A stretch of DNA of 64,000 bases from Spirochaetota bacterium. GTDB lineage: Bacteria > Spirochaetota > UBA4802 > UBA5550. Below the pieces are notes generated by a model. The model was not told where the DNA came from. It did not search any database and saw only the letters and a list, made by a program, of their open reading frames with translations. Location of the stretch: the NCBI GenBank assembly GCA_017999915.1, contig JAGNKX010000007.1, positions 1 to 64,000 of the forward strand, read 5' to 3'. The position numbers were made by a program, and so were the translations under genes. This document shows, piece after piece, positions 51,830 through 62,149 of this stretch. Positions within the stretch are counted from its first letter, which is position 1; every line of letters begins with the position of its first letter.

Positions 51830-53143
51830 ATGGAAGAAAGAATTATAGAATGGCAGCAATACGGAACTACTGTCATACATCCGCTCGGTATTCTTTTTGC
51901 TGTTATAATGTGGGGTCTGGTTCTATTTTTAAAAAGGGAGTACAAGGTTTTTCCCTATCTCATGATTGGATGTTTTATGACGTCCATGCAGCGCATTGTA
52001 GTTATGGGTATAAATTTTCCCTACATGAGAATAGCGATTCTCATTGGCATGCTTATAGTTCTGTTAAGTAGACAGTATCAGCTCAAGCTCAATACAATAG
52101 ACAAGGCAATCATCGCTTTTATCATATTGAAAGTTATTCTATGCGGGGTCCTTATGGGATCCTCGGGAGTAATAGAAAAATTAGGACAAGGTTGCGATAC
52201 TGTCTTGGCTTACTTTTTTTTGCGGTATATTTTTAGTGAGATCGAAGATTATACTTATATAATGAAATTTTTTGCTATTGCGAGTATTGTCATCGCTATC
52301 TTCATGATAAATGAAAAACTTTCAGGCAGAAATCTTTTTTCTTTTTTGGGCGGCGTACCTGAATTTACTATGGAGAGAGAGGGCAGATTACGCGCCCAGG
52401 CCGCAATTGATCATCCAATTTTAGCCGGGACGTTTGGCGCATTGCTGATCCCATTCATGTGGGTATTATGGAATCAAAAAAATAAATTTCATGCTTTGGC
52501 GGGTGCTATATCGGGTATTATTATTACGTTCACATCTGCATCAAGCGGCCCCATAATGACTTTAATGTCATCTTTTATTGGTTTGTTGTTGTGGAGATTC
52601 AGGGAAAAAAGAAAATACTTTATTTGGGCAATAATCATTCCAGTGGTGGTACTGCAATTGGTTATGAATAATCCCGTCTGGTTTATTTTTATGTATATAG
52701 ATTTTGCAGGAGGATCCACCGGGTATTTCCGGTCCATGCTGATTGATGAATCCATAAGACATTTACCGGAATGGCTTTTATATGGAACACGGTCATCGGG
52801 TCAGTGGGCATGGGGTTTGCAGGATACTACCAACCAGTATCTTAGGGAGGGTTTTGACGGAGGATTAATAACGTTGATCTTATTCGTAACAATTATTATA
52901 ATGGGTTTTAAATATGTCGGGAAATCGTTGGATATATTCAAGGATGATAGCATAAAACAAAAAACTGCTTGGGCACTGGGCACAATATTGTTTGCACATT
53001 GTGTTACATTTATTGGCGTAAGTTATTTTGGTCATATGGAATTCTTTTATTTTATGCATTTAGCAATGATCTCTTCGCTACTCGCTTTTAAAGAGGAGGA
53101 AGGGGGAGCAGCGGATCCGGAGAGGGCCTTGATGCCCGGATAG
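51830..53143 (+). CDS. O-antigen polymerase/ligase-like membrane protein
   Basis: The 437-residue protein has about ten to twelve transmembrane helices and a large periplasmic loop near residues 280-330, the layout of Wzy polymerases and WaaL ligases. The loop has WLLYGTRSSGQWAWGLQDTT and a following NQYLREGF with conserved Arg/Gly spacing of this family. Which of the two activities it has cannot be decided from sequence. The acidic tail EEEGGAADPERALMPG is probably disordered. No ribosome site is obvious. It follows the Wzc-like gene by 202 nt. Confidence 0.82.
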   Translation: MEERIIEWQQYGTTVIHPLGILFAVIMWGLVLFLKREYKVFPYLMIGCFMTSMQRIVVMGINFPYMRIAILIGMLIVLLSRQYQLKLNTIDKAIIAFIILKVILCGVLMGSSGVIEKLGQGCDTVLAYFFLRYIFSEIEDYTYIMKFFAIASIVIAIFMINEKLSGRNLFSFLGGVPEFTMEREGRLRAQAAIDHPILAGTFGALLIPFMWVLWNQKNKFHALAGAISGIIITFTSASSGPIMTLMSSFIGLLLWRFREKRKYFIWAIIIPVVVLQLVMNNPVWFIFMYIDFAGGSTGYFRSMLIDESIRHLPEWLLYGTRSSGQWAWGLQDTTNQYLREGFDGGLITLILFVTIIIMGFKYVGKSLDIFKDDSIKQKTAWALGTILFAHCVTFIGVSYFGHMEFFYFMHLAMISSLLAFKEEEGGAADPERALMPG

Positions 53144-53389
53144 CCATATAAAAAAACTGTTTCATTGTCCATTCAATGGATTATTGCAGATTCCATGATA
53201 ATAACCGCGGGCTTATAATGGGTGAAGTTGTGGTATCTTTCATGACGATAAAACGCAGTGGATCTGTAAAATATTTATTGTTCGAAAACCGATGTCCACT
53301 GCCGAGCGGGCGCCATGTGGCATTAGGTTGAAACATCCGGGCTATGGTTAAGAGGCTTTTTATATTTTAGATATGGATAAAAATCACCA

Positions 53390-54694
53390 ATGAAGCACAT
53401 CATTTTAACAGGCGCATCTTTGAGCAGCGAGAACAAGGGCATCAACGCGTTAACACTGGGCGCAATAGCATCATTGATTGAAAATAACCCCGGTATCGGT
53501 ATCGAGATATTCAATCAGGATTCAGACGAGGACTCTGAAAAGAGCCATGACCTGCTGATAAACGGGAAAAAATACTCCATTACCGAACACTATGTCTGGA
53601 GCTCGAAATTCATTCTGAGCGGACTGCTGCACCTGGTTTTTTTCTTCCTGCCCGGCAAATTAAAAGAATACCTTTTCGTGGATAAATTGAAAATATTCTA
53701 TGCCTTGCCGGTGCTGTTGAATAAAAAGTGGCGGAAGAAGAAAATCTATCGCAATGACCGGCGCCTCAAGGAGCTTGTCAACGCTGATTATGTGATCAAT
53801 CTCGCGGAGGGGGACAGTTTCAGCGATATATACGGGCTCCATGTCTTCCTCAGGCATTCTCTCGACAAGTACCTGGCTATTTCGCATAAGCGGAAGCTTA
53901 TCATTTTCCCCCAGACAATAGGTCCTTTTACATCAGTTCCCGGGAAAATGCTGGCGAAAAATGTTCTCAGGAGAGCCGATCTGGTCTATATCCGGGAGGA
54001 CCAGTCTTTCAACCATGTCACTGATTTATGCGGCAGTCTGCCTCATTTTAGACCAGCCAATGACATGGCATTCCTCATGAGTCCGGAAAAAGTTGACAAC
54101 CCAGAATTCGATGCCTTCATTAAAAGCGGAACCATCGTAGGAATCAATGTCAGTGGTTTTTTACATGATGTTTCCATTGGAAAAGACATGATCCTGGGAA
54201 GCGACGTCGATTATCCCAGGGTGACCGAACGAATTATACAGACGTTATTATCGTTTGACAGGAAAGTTAAAATTGTCTTTATCCCACACGTGGGAATAGA
54301 AGATCATCCACTCTCGGTGAAAATCGCGGAAAGACTTTCCCATATCATTCCCGCCGAGAGAATCTATGTCGTGGATTCCGGCTATTCGGCGCCGCAGCTC
54401 AAGTACCTGATTAGCAAGCTCGATTTTTTTACGGGTGCGCGGATGCATTCCTGCATCGCGGCGCTTTCTACGGGGGTGCCTACCGTTCCGCAGGCATACA
54501 GCTATAAATTTAAAGGGATAACCGGGAAAATTGGGCTGGATCAGTATGTTATCGATTTAAAAAAAGACACGGAAGAAGAAATGGTTGATAAGCTCAAAAA
54601 TGCCTATAAAAACAGTGCTGCGATAACAAGGCACCTGCACAAAGTAATACCTGCTATTATCAGTGAAGTCCGGGAATGCGGAAAATTACCATAA
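53390..54694 (+). CDS. Polysaccharide pyruvyl transferase-family protein
   Basis: The 434-residue protein has a GT-B-like fold of the PS_pyruv_trans family: N-terminal SLSSENKGINALTLGAIASL, central LIIFPQTIGPF, and late HSCIAALSTGVPTVPQAYS with KYLISKLDFFTGARM just before. Enzymes of this family add a ketal pyruvate from phosphoenolpyruvate to a sugar, or act as related transferases. It probably decorates the repeat unit. The 246-nt gap upstream has no gene; a TTATAAT word is at 53212-53218. The next gene is on the other strand. Confidence 0.9.
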   Translation: MKHIILTGASLSSENKGINALTLGAIASLIENNPGIGIEIFNQDSDEDSEKSHDLLINGKKYSITEHYVWSSKFILSGLLHLVFFFLPGKLKEYLFVDKLKIFYALPVLLNKKWRKKKIYRNDRRLKELVNADYVINLAEGDSFSDIYGLHVFLRHSLDKYLAISHKRKLIIFPQTIGPFTSVPGKMLAKNVLRRADLVYIREDQSFNHVTDLCGSLPHFRPANDMAFLMSPEKVDNPEFDAFIKSGTIVGINVSGFLHDVSIGKDMILGSDVDYPRVTERIIQTLLSFDRKVKIVFIPHVGIEDHPLSVKIAERLSHIIPAERIYVVDSGYSAPQLKYLISKLDFFTGARMHSCIAALSTGVPTVPQAYSYKFKGITGKIGLDQYVIDLKKDTEEEMVDKLKNAYKNSAAITRHLHKVIPAIISEVRECGKLP

Positions 54695-54713
54695 TTTTAA
54701 TTGTTCGCAATCC

Positions 54714-55841
54714 TTATTGAGTCCTGGCAATACGGAATCCCACATGGAATGCCGGATCATTACATGAGTTGCTGCTTGCATCAACGCCTATTTCGAGATA
54801 TTGATCGGCTGGTCGGTCCCAACATGATCCTGCGTCAAAGGCTCCATTTCCCGAATAATTTTCCAGCCATTTCCACACATTACCGGTCATGTCGTACAAG
54901 CCAAGGGCATTGGCTGTTTTTGATTTTATTACCGAGAGAGCAGACGTCCCATAAACGGCCACGGCCGATGTTGCCGTCGTATTTGAGTAATCCGCCGTTG
55001 CGCCGCTTGCCGAATTTCCCTTCGTGAAGTATGGATTGGAATATCCGGTCACGGTGTTTGTGTAATCATCTCCTCTATATCTTGCGCAGTACCAGTATTC
55101 AATTCTGGTGGGGAGCCTGAAGCCGGTCTTTGCGAGATCGGTCAAGGTCTCGTCGGCCAGCCATGTGTTGTCGATACCCGAGTAAACGCAATTTGCCGTG
55201 TTCCCTTCTTCCATTTCAGTCAGCCAGTTGCAGAGCATTACTGCTCCATACCATGTAATGCAAGTTACCGGCTTATTGGCAAATTCTGAATTACGAACTG
55301 AAAAAGTTCCGCCACTAAAAGCTATCTGAATATTATAATCTTCCGTGATGTTTGCTGTGGCGGTAAGTTTGAATAAAGACTGTCCGCCATAGTTGATCGA
55401 TGATGATGATAAATAGTTATAATCGCCTGAATTTAGAGAAAACTTGTCATTATTATAAGCCCACTGCAATACCTGGACGGCCATGGCATTGGTAAAATCC
55501 GTCTCCTGTATGAACATTTTTCTTGTCAACGTCTGTTTCGATGCATCTGATGAGCCATGAGGAAATGTAACACTTGATTGATTATTAGCATAGATCATAT
55601 TTACAATCTGCGTCCCTATTGTTATTGATACCTTCTGGCCCGGTGTCTGGGCGGACTGAAAAGAGTCGGTGCCGGGTGTGCCGGGCGTTGTCTTATTATT
55701 ATAGGTGTTTATTGATATCAAAAATTCGGGTTGCTCTAATTTTTCGATACCGGACATGCCTTTTATACAGGTAGTAAACGGCGTCAATGCTGCGAGCATT
55801 ATAATTACGGCTGGTTTTATACTAATTTTCATAAATTTCAT
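54714..55841 (-). CDS. Lipoprotein with formylglycine-generating-enzyme (SUMF1-like) domain
   Basis: The 375-residue product has a signal with a likely lipobox FTTC at about residue 24. A C-terminal FGE-sulfatase domain (about 110-375) carries PVTCITWYGAVMLCNWLTEM, GFRLPTRIEYWYCARYRG, LGLYDMTGNVWKWLEN and ends GFRIARTQ. Many members bind ligands rather than make formylglycine, and the active Cys pair of true FGE is not evident here. A role in recognising or modifying surface material is likely but unproven. It converges with the pyruvyl transferase gene. Confidence 0.85.
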   Translation of the reverse strand: MKFMKISIKPAVIIMLAALTPFTTCIKGMSGIEKLEQPEFLISINTYNNKTTPGTPGTDSFQSAQTPGQKVSITIGTQIVNMIYANNQSSVTFPHGSSDASKQTLTRKMFIQETDFTNAMAVQVLQWAYNNDKFSLNSGDYNYLSSSSINYGGQSLFKLTATANITEDYNIQIAFSGGTFSVRNSEFANKPVTCITWYGAVMLCNWLTEMEEGNTANCVYSGIDNTWLADETLTDLAKTGFRLPTRIEYWYCARYRGDDYTNTVTGYSNPYFTKGNSASGATADYSNTTATSAVAVYGTSALSVIKSKTANALGLYDMTGNVWKWLENYSGNGAFDAGSCWDRPADQYLEIGVDASSNSCNDPAFHVGFRIARTQ

Positions 55842-56104
55842 TGAATATTATTGGATATAATATCCTTCGGTTGATTAGAATTGAAATGATTGCTGATTGA
55901 TTTTTTATTTTTATGGAAAACAATAAACTACAAATATAGTTTATTGTTAAAAACGGGAAAAAAAGTCAATCAAAATATATGGGTTGGCCTTATATTGGAA
56001 GGCCACCGTTACTGGCGCGTTAATATAAAAATAGATGGACATATCCCATGAGATTGATTGTTATAAATAATAAATTTCAACAAGCTGGCTCCGAATCAAA
56101 ATTT

Positions 56105-56240
56105 TTTGCCGGGGGCAAAGGGCGAAGCGCTTTAAGGGCCCACGGCGGGCGCCGCACAGCCTGCGCCGCACAGCCTGCGCTGGGCAAGGTCGAAGTGAAT
56201 TTATCGAGCGGGCTCCCTGCGGGCGCGAAACGAAGTGTCG
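56105..56240. repeat. GC-rich intergenic repeat block
   Basis: The 439-nt gap before the next gene is AT-rich at first. It then holds a TTTGCC-GGG-GGCAAA hairpin (56105-56119), a 14-nt unit GCGCCGCACAGCCT repeated twice in tandem (56149-56176, plus a partial third), and a GGGCTCCCTGCGGGCGCG segment. It looks like another dispersed repeat, not a gene. Confidence 0.6.
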
Positions 56241-56280
56241 CGACAAGTCTGATTCCTATCACTTAACTGGAAGTATTATC

Positions 56281-57606
56281 ATGAATAAATCAATAATTAT
56301 ACCCATTATACTTTGTTTCGGTTTTCTTATGGGGTGGGCTCCATTGAAGCAAAGGACCGGTGAAACCCCGCAGGTATCCGAAATGGCACAGCCCAGGGAT
56401 AAAGCAATGGCCGGTGGAGACCAGTCGGATCTTTCAGACAGAACTTTTACACTGGCCGTCTGGCTGCAGGAAGCCCTGGACACGGTAAAAGGAAAAACCC
56501 TGGCCCAGAATTACAAGGAAATCGGGATTAACACCTATGCGGGACTCTGGATGTGGCCCAGGGAAGACTGGGCCTGGAAGGGATTTTCGGTTCAAACGGC
56601 CCGGGCGCTGAAGGATGCCGGCATAAAAGCCTATGCCGGGGATGATAAAAACGCCGTAGACTGGATAAACGGCCACCCCGAATTTCAAAATACGATAATC
56701 GGTTATCTCCTCGGCGACGAGCCTGATATGAACAGGAACAGCGGAATCAAGTCCGTGGCGGATGAAAATCTGCCGGCCGCCTGGAAAGCAAAAGGAGACG
56801 CCCTGCGCGCCCTGGATAAGAAGCGGCCCATTTACGCAAATTTCGGCAAACCCTTCGCAAAGGATGTCTGGTATAAAACGGAACACGGCGCCGCCGGATC
56901 GACGCAAGAGAAAGATTTTGCGCTTTATGTGGCGCCGACAACCGTCATTTCAAGCGACTTCTACGGGATAACCGATCCTTATGAGCCGCCGGAAAACCAC
57001 GGCATATGGACCTATGGAAGGGCTGTTCGGAACACAAGAAAATACTCTGGCGGGCGTCCCGTATGGGGCTTTGTTGAAACCTCCGGACCATCGAGAGACG
57101 CCTCAAGCTCAAACTGGATGTATCAGAAAATACCACCTTCATTGATAATGCCGATCGTATGGAACATGATCATTAATGGGGCCCAGGGGATAGTTTACTT
57201 CTGCCATGATTTTTCACCCGGCCCTTCCAATAAAGGAAAATACGCCGCCCTCCTTGAGCCGGGCATGCCTGAAGCGATCAAGTCCGCCAACGAATCGGTG
57301 ATGAGATACGGAGCGGTGCTCAAGGCGCCAACCGTTTCAGGAACCGTTGCGCAATCCGATGGCCCTGTCAGTGTCATTGCATTGACAAAGAGATTCAAGG
57401 GTCTGACTTATATTTTTGCAATGGGTGACGGAAATTCGAAATACCGGGAGGGTCTTGAAGTTAACGCAAAAATTATCGTAAAAGGCGAATCCGGAGTAAA
57501 AAAAGTGACCGTGCTGAATGATTCGCGGACAATCACCATGACCAATGGCGCATTTACCGATCATTTTAAGCCATATGAGCATCACGTATATAGAATTAAT
57601 AAATAA
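56281..57606 (+). CDS. Secreted glycoside-hydrolase-like protein, paralogue A
   Basis: The 441-residue product has a signal sequence (hydrophobic to about residue 20; a Cys at 12 does not make a good lipobox). A TIM-barrel-like domain follows (about 55-350) and then a short beta domain (to 441). Acidic residues in GYLLGDEPDMN and in PVWGFVETSGP are at positions expected for clan GH-A catalytic pairs, though I cannot assign a family. A close paralogue begins beyond the window end (63367-64000), about 60% identical by eye. It may cut or remodel the locus's own polymer. Confidence 0.72.
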   Translation: MNKSIIIPIILCFGFLMGWAPLKQRTGETPQVSEMAQPRDKAMAGGDQSDLSDRTFTLAVWLQEALDTVKGKTLAQNYKEIGINTYAGLWMWPREDWAWKGFSVQTARALKDAGIKAYAGDDKNAVDWINGHPEFQNTIIGYLLGDEPDMNRNSGIKSVADENLPAAWKAKGDALRALDKKRPIYANFGKPFAKDVWYKTEHGAAGSTQEKDFALYVAPTTVISSDFYGITDPYEPPENHGIWTYGRAVRNTRKYSGGRPVWGFVETSGPSRDASSSNWMYQKIPPSLIMPIVWNMIINGAQGIVYFCHDFSPGPSNKGKYAALLEPGMPEAIKSANESVMRYGAVLKAPTVSGTVAQSDGPVSVIALTKRFKGLTYIFAMGDGNSKYREGLEVNAKIIVKGESGVKKVTVLNDSRTITMTNGAFTDHFKPYEHHVYRINK

Positions 57607-57647
57607 TCAAAGGTTGAAGAAGAGAATTCGTCGTTTTGGATAATCTA

Positions 57648-59261
57648 TTACTTTTCTATTAATACAAAAACAGGATAGGGCCCGATTTTTAAAGAGATAG
57701 ATGCAGATATTGCTCTTTGAGGTCCGGTGGTGTAACCCAGCATATTATAAACAGTATAGGTGTCGCCGGCGGAGCATGGCACGGTGACAAAAAGCGGTTT
57801 TTCCACGTTCCAGGCCATTATGACCGATGTCGGAGTGGATGCGTTCGAATCAGGATCTATTGTGTAAGCATAATAGCCGTTGACGCCGTCGCTGATGGCA
57901 TTGTTGATTTTGGGCCTTGGCATGAGATGTATCATCGTGGCGGTAGCTGTAGTCTGGGCCCACCATTTCGAAACATGCCAGTAACCGTCATCACCCATTG
58001 CTATATCAAAAAAACCTCCGTTGTAATTATCTGCGTCGATAATATGAAAGGCGTTATAGCTTTCCAGCCCTGACCGCAGGGCGACAGCATATGCTCTTAT
58101 GACATAGGCTGCCTGCATGAATTCCGGGATCGGATATCGCGCGGCCAGGGCGGAAAATCTCCCCTGATCGCGGTGCCACCCCATGCAGATCTCGATCGGC
58201 TTGCCGGAGTTTCCGAAATCATCCATTATAGTGCGCACGCTCTTGAAGTAATTCGCCCAGGAAAACGTGTACCAGGCGAGGACGTATTCAGTGTCAGGCG
58301 GCCCGTCGAAGCTATAAGGATGCAGGGAGACGATATCGTAAAAATTCGAAGGATCATAGGTCCCGCCGCCGACAGGAGTGATGGATGCGCCGGGCTCCAG
58401 GTGGTCATTGTGGTCCCTTAATTCCTTCACATGCTGATGGACCATCCGGACCATATCCGGCTCTCTCACTGGAGATATGCCCTGCATTTTTATGCCCGCG
58501 GCTTCCCATGTCGCATTGGCGTGCAGGTGATGGTATGTGGCGCTCAACAGCTTTGCCAGTACAAGGGCCTGGTGGTCAAAGTCGCTTAGAACAGGATCGT
58601 TCCAGCTTTCGGGCTGGCGGTATAAATAGGACGGCTCGTCCCAGACTTCCACGATCAGTATCGGCTTGTTGGGCGCGGCTGGGTGTTCGGTGAAATAGGT
58701 GCCCCCGGGCCCGTACCTTCCGAGTACCGTATCAATATAATCCAGATAGCTCTGGATAAATTCTTCGTCAGTATTGAAACGCGGGGTCCCGGTGGTGGGA
58801 TTGATCTCGTCCCTCGCATATCCCAGCAGGGAATAAAAAAAATCAGCGTTATTGTCGCCGGCATATTGGATCATGTTCGCCATCGCGGTCTCATCCAGCG
58901 TTTCATGATAACCGCTTGAAACGAAAAATTTATTCCATCCGACTTTTTTAATGTTTTCAATATAGGATGGGTGTATCCAGTCGGAATGCCAGACGGATAA
59001 GCCGTATTTTATTGAGTTGGTTCCGGCCAGTGGGGGGAAACTCTGCTGAATGGAAGGATCCAGATGACCGATGGCTTTTGCGCCTTCAGTGGGTTGATAA
59101 AATGGATCACTCAGGATCAGGCCGATATCGACAAGCATCTTCGACAGGCTTCTATTGCGTTTTTCAAGTTTTTTGAAATTTACATCGTGACAGCCGCAAA
59201 GCCAAATCTGGGATGCAGTTAGTATACAAGCGCAAAATGTATTGAATATTCTGGTTTTCAT
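57648..59261 (-). CDS. Lipoprotein glycoside hydrolase-like protein (clan GH-A type)
   Basis: The 537-residue product (start at ATG 59261; a longer frame to 59294 is less likely) has a lipobox WLCGC at about residue 23. A TIM-barrel domain has VEVWDEPSYL as acid/base candidate and PIEICMGWH as nucleophile candidate, followed by a C-terminal beta domain (about 430-537). The WDEPS/IEICM pair is the pattern of GH-A families such as GH39 or GH5. The substrate is unknown, but being in the polysaccharide locus suggests a glycan. It is distinct from the two paralogous proteins on either side. Confidence 0.75.
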   Translation of the reverse strand: MKTRIFNTFCACILTASQIWLCGCHDVNFKKLEKRNRSLSKMLVDIGLILSDPFYQPTEGAKAIGHLDPSIQQSFPPLAGTNSIKYGLSVWHSDWIHPSYIENIKKVGWNKFFVSSGYHETLDETAMANMIQYAGDNNADFFYSLLGYARDEINPTTGTPRFNTDEEFIQSYLDYIDTVLGRYGPGGTYFTEHPAAPNKPILIVEVWDEPSYLYRQPESWNDPVLSDFDHQALVLAKLLSATYHHLHANATWEAAGIKMQGISPVREPDMVRMVHQHVKELRDHNDHLEPGASITPVGGGTYDPSNFYDIVSLHPYSFDGPPDTEYVLAWYTFSWANYFKSVRTIMDDFGNSGKPIEICMGWHRDQGRFSALAARYPIPEFMQAAYVIRAYAVALRSGLESYNAFHIIDADNYNGGFFDIAMGDDGYWHVSKWWAQTTATATMIHLMPRPKINNAISDGVNGYYAYTIDPDSNASTPTSVIMAWNVEKPLFVTVPCSAGDTYTVYNMLGYTTGPQRAISASISLKIGPYPVFVLIEK

Positions 59262-59294
59262 GGAATTGTTCTTGATAAATATAGTAAATTGCAA

Positions 59295-59796
59295 TCTCTT
59301 TATAATAGACCATAGTAATTACACGGGTTATATATAAACCAGCCGCATACCCCCAAAGACTTCCGCTAATACAAAAATCGCCGGACAGGGCCTAAGAATA
59401 TTGAGAAAATTTCTGGATATGTAAAGAGAATGTCCCTTTGTGGGATATTTGCTATTAATTGGCAAGGATATTTTTATGGATGGAAATGGAATTTTTTATT
59501 ACGGTTTTTATTCATCCTGAGATTACCGCGATAGGGGAAATGGATTTCCTCGGTATTCCCTGTCATGATCGACAGAATGTATAAGAGCAGCGGGTACTGC
59601 CATCTGCTGGTATTCAAGATCATCATGATGAGTATCATTCATGTTATCATGTAGTGCATGTGGTCCATTGGGACGGCCTGGCTGACCGCGTGTTTTTATC
59701 GATTCTAATACCATTCATGGTTGACATTATCATCTGAGTTGCGCCTATTGTACACTCCAAAGCCTTGTAGTCATATAATTAAATCACGCGGAGTAT
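59295..59796. promoter_or_regulatory. Intergenic control region before the flippase gene
   Basis: The 502-nt gap contains no convincing gene; a 63-codon open frame on the minus strand has no ribosome site or family. TATAAT at 59774-59779 is a possible -10 box for the flippase gene, and a perfect TTGACA at 59721-59726 lies too far upstream to pair with it. GGAG at 59790-59793 is the likely ribosome site. Confidence 0.4.
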
Positions 59797-61245
59797 ATGA
59801 AAGAGTTCAGTAAAAAGGGAGTGCTGCTGTCAAGCCTGTGGGCGTATTCCCAAAAATGGCTCGTCAAGATCGTCAGTTCGGCGAGCTTTTTCATACTGGC
59901 CAAGATTCTCGATCCCCACGATTTCGGATTGGCGGCTCTCTGCCAGCTGTTCATCGCCTTCTCGGATATATTCGTCAGCCAGGGCCTCGGGTACGCGATA
60001 ATTCAGCGAAAAGAAATATCGGATGATATTGTAAACATAGCTTTCTGGATTAACGCTTTTTTCGGCTTCATATTGATGGTCGTGCTCATGCTCTGCTCGA
60101 ATCTTATCGCGGGTTTTTTTAACGAGCCGGGCTTGAGGCTGTTGATAGTCTTCATGAGCTCTTCATTGTTTATTTCAGGCATCTCCCGTATCCACGTGGC
60201 GCTTTTGACAAAAAACATGAATTTTAAAAGCCTCGCCATCCGGGATTCGGTGAGTATTCTCATTTCATCAATAGTCGGTATTGTTTGCGCTCTGAACGGT
60301 TTCGGAGTGTGGAGTCTTGCGATTCAAAATGTATTGAATTCCATCATATCGGTAATAATATTGTGGAACTCGATAGTATGGCGACCAAGCTTGAAAATCA
60401 ATTTCAGACAGTTTGACGAATTCATGAAATTATATATATACGGTTTAAAGGTTCTTCTTGACAGCTTTTTGCTTTTCTTCTCGAGCAGGCTGGACGAGCT
60501 GGTCATCGGCAAATTATTCGACGCCGCCTCTCTGGGCTATTATTCGCTGGCAAAAAAAATCGTTCAAATCATATTCGAGCTTGGAATTTCAAGCGCCGGT
60601 ACGATTATTCTCCCCCTTCTGAGCCATCTGCAGAGCGATATCGAGAAATTCAAAAAGATAATATCATCGGTATTTTACCTGATACTGCCCGTATCAACGT
60701 TTATATGCCTGTATATCGCCATGAATTCAAAATCCATAATTCACATATTCGACGCCAAGTGGGCGTCATCGTATCCTATATTGTCGATTTATTCCATAAC
60801 CCTGATTTTCGGCATTATCCCGTTGCTCCTGCATTCGGCTTTTTTCGCGTTTAATAGACCGGGCTTTCCCGTTATAAGTAAAGTGATCAGATTATCCGTA
60901 ACGCCGGTCCTGTTTTTTGTATTTATGAAAATTGGCGCAAAGGGCATTGCCGTTTCCATCGTTGTTAGGGAATTTGTCTGCGCGATTCTGGATATTTATT
61001 TGTTGAAAAGGATTATTCCCGATTTTGACTTGCTGGTTTTCATTAAACCTATTTTAAAATCAAGCCTCTTTGTCATATTTGTTGTTTTAATTCATTACTT
61101 TATAATTGGAGATTATATCTACAACCTCGCCGAATTTGCCGCATATTCGATGGTTTTTGGCGTATTATCTTTGCTCTATCTCGTATACTTGCTTGATTAC
61201 AAAAAAATATATCAATGGTTGAGAAGCAGGGGAGAGCTTGCTTGA
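59797..61245 (+). CDS. Wzx-type lipid-linked oligosaccharide flippase
   Basis: The 482-residue protein has about 12-14 helices, typical of the MOP/PST flippase superfamily. The N-terminal SSLWAYSQKWLVKIVSSASF and the middle RLDELVIGKLFDAASLGYYS are the usual family patterns. It should carry the undecaprenyl-linked repeat unit across the inner membrane for polymerisation by the Wzy-like protein. It stands apart from the export genes. GGAG lies unusually close (3 nt) to the ATG. Confidence 0.9.
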   Translation: MKEFSKKGVLLSSLWAYSQKWLVKIVSSASFFILAKILDPHDFGLAALCQLFIAFSDIFVSQGLGYAIIQRKEISDDIVNIAFWINAFFGFILMVVLMLCSNLIAGFFNEPGLRLLIVFMSSSLFISGISRIHVALLTKNMNFKSLAIRDSVSILISSIVGIVCALNGFGVWSLAIQNVLNSIISVIILWNSIVWRPSLKINFRQFDEFMKLYIYGLKVLLDSFLLFFSSRLDELVIGKLFDAASLGYYSLAKKIVQIIFELGISSAGTIILPLLSHLQSDIEKFKKIISSVFYLILPVSTFICLYIAMNSKSIIHIFDAKWASSYPILSIYSITLIFGIIPLLLHSAFFAFNRPGFPVISKVIRLSVTPVLFFVFMKIGAKGIAVSIVVREFVCAILDIYLLKRIIPDFDLLVFIKPILKSSLFVIFVVLIHYFIIGDYIYNLAEFAAYSMVFGVLSLLYLVYLLDYKKIYQWLRSRGELA

Positions 61246-61384
61246 TTATTGGAGAATCGCTGTTCGAAAATCCATTATTGCGGAAGTAGCTTTCATGGGG
61301 AATGCCCTGCCGATAACTAACGCCGTAGCGGCATAATCGGCAAAAACAGTGAACCGTTATGGGTATTTGCAGATATCCATGGTA

Positions 61385-62125
61385 TTAATGCAGGATCAAC
61401 TGTCGAAGCTTGCAGGCAATGATTTCCAGGCCGGCCCCATTGAGATGTTCGCCATCGAGCGTATAATCAACGCTTAATTCCCCCGCCGGGGAAAGGAGTT
61501 CCTTCAGGTCGATATAATGCACCTGACCGGAAGCGATTTTTTTCATGTAATTATTTAGATTATTGATATCCTCCGCTTCCGGCATATGAATGCCGGCGTG
61601 GCCGGGAATGATGTGGCGCCGGTAGAGGGCGCGGTTTACCGGCGCGAGAGACAGCAGCCATATATCGGTACTCGGGGATTCTTTCCGGATTCTATTCACT
61701 ATCTCGGCATACTCCGACATTACGGTTTTGAGGGGGGCATCATTTTCCAGGTTGTTGAGGCCGATTAAAAGAACAATGTTGCGCGGTTTCCCTTTTGTGA
61801 TCACATGCAGTCTTTTAAGGATATCTCTCGTATCATCGCCATTGACGGCCCTATTCTTGGCATGGTCCCCGAGCCATTCATGCCACTCGCCGTAATCAAG
61901 GATGGAATCTCCGAGAAAAACCGTATCCCTGCGTTCTATCGGGGGCAATTTTTCAAATATATTATTTTTATTCTCGGCATAACCTATTTGAGATCGGGCA
62001 TGAAATAAACCGGCCGCTTTATCCATGACCCAGGTGTAGCCGCCTTTACGTTCAATGACGGCCAGGGCGATTCCCAGAAAAAAAATATTAAGTAATAGTG
62101 ATGATATAATAATGGGCCGTTTCAA
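61385..62125 (-). CDS. Membrane-anchored SGNH/GDSL hydrolase
   Basis: The 246-residue product has one N-terminal anchor helix (about residues 5-24) and an SGNH domain. Block I is VFLGDSIL (Ser about 73), with NRAVNGDD, then LLIGLNNL and the C-terminal DGEHLNGAG carrying the catalytic Asp and His. Such enzymes transfer or remove acetyl groups on glycans. The upstream gene, 24 nt away, is an acyltransferase-3, so the pair probably does sugar O-acylation in the periplasm, as the fused OafA-type proteins do. Confidence 0.88.
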   Translation of the reverse strand: MKRPIIISSLLLNIFFLGIALAVIERKGGYTWVMDKAAGLFHARSQIGYAENKNNIFEKLPPIERRDTVFLGDSILDYGEWHEWLGDHAKNRAVNGDDTRDILKRLHVITKGKPRNIVLLIGLNNLENDAPLKTVMSEYAEIVNRIRKESPSTDIWLLSLAPVNRALYRRHIIPGHAGIHMPEAEDINNLNNYMKKIASGQVHYIDLKELLSPAGELSVDYTLDGEHLNGAGLEIIACKLRQLILH

Positions 62126-62149
62126 TGCAGTGCTCCGATTTTTGATCGT

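Noticed and set aside
59523-59714. A 63-codon minus-strand frame in the gap before the flippase gene
   Set aside because: There is no ribosome site and no family, and the length is as expected for chance in such sequence.
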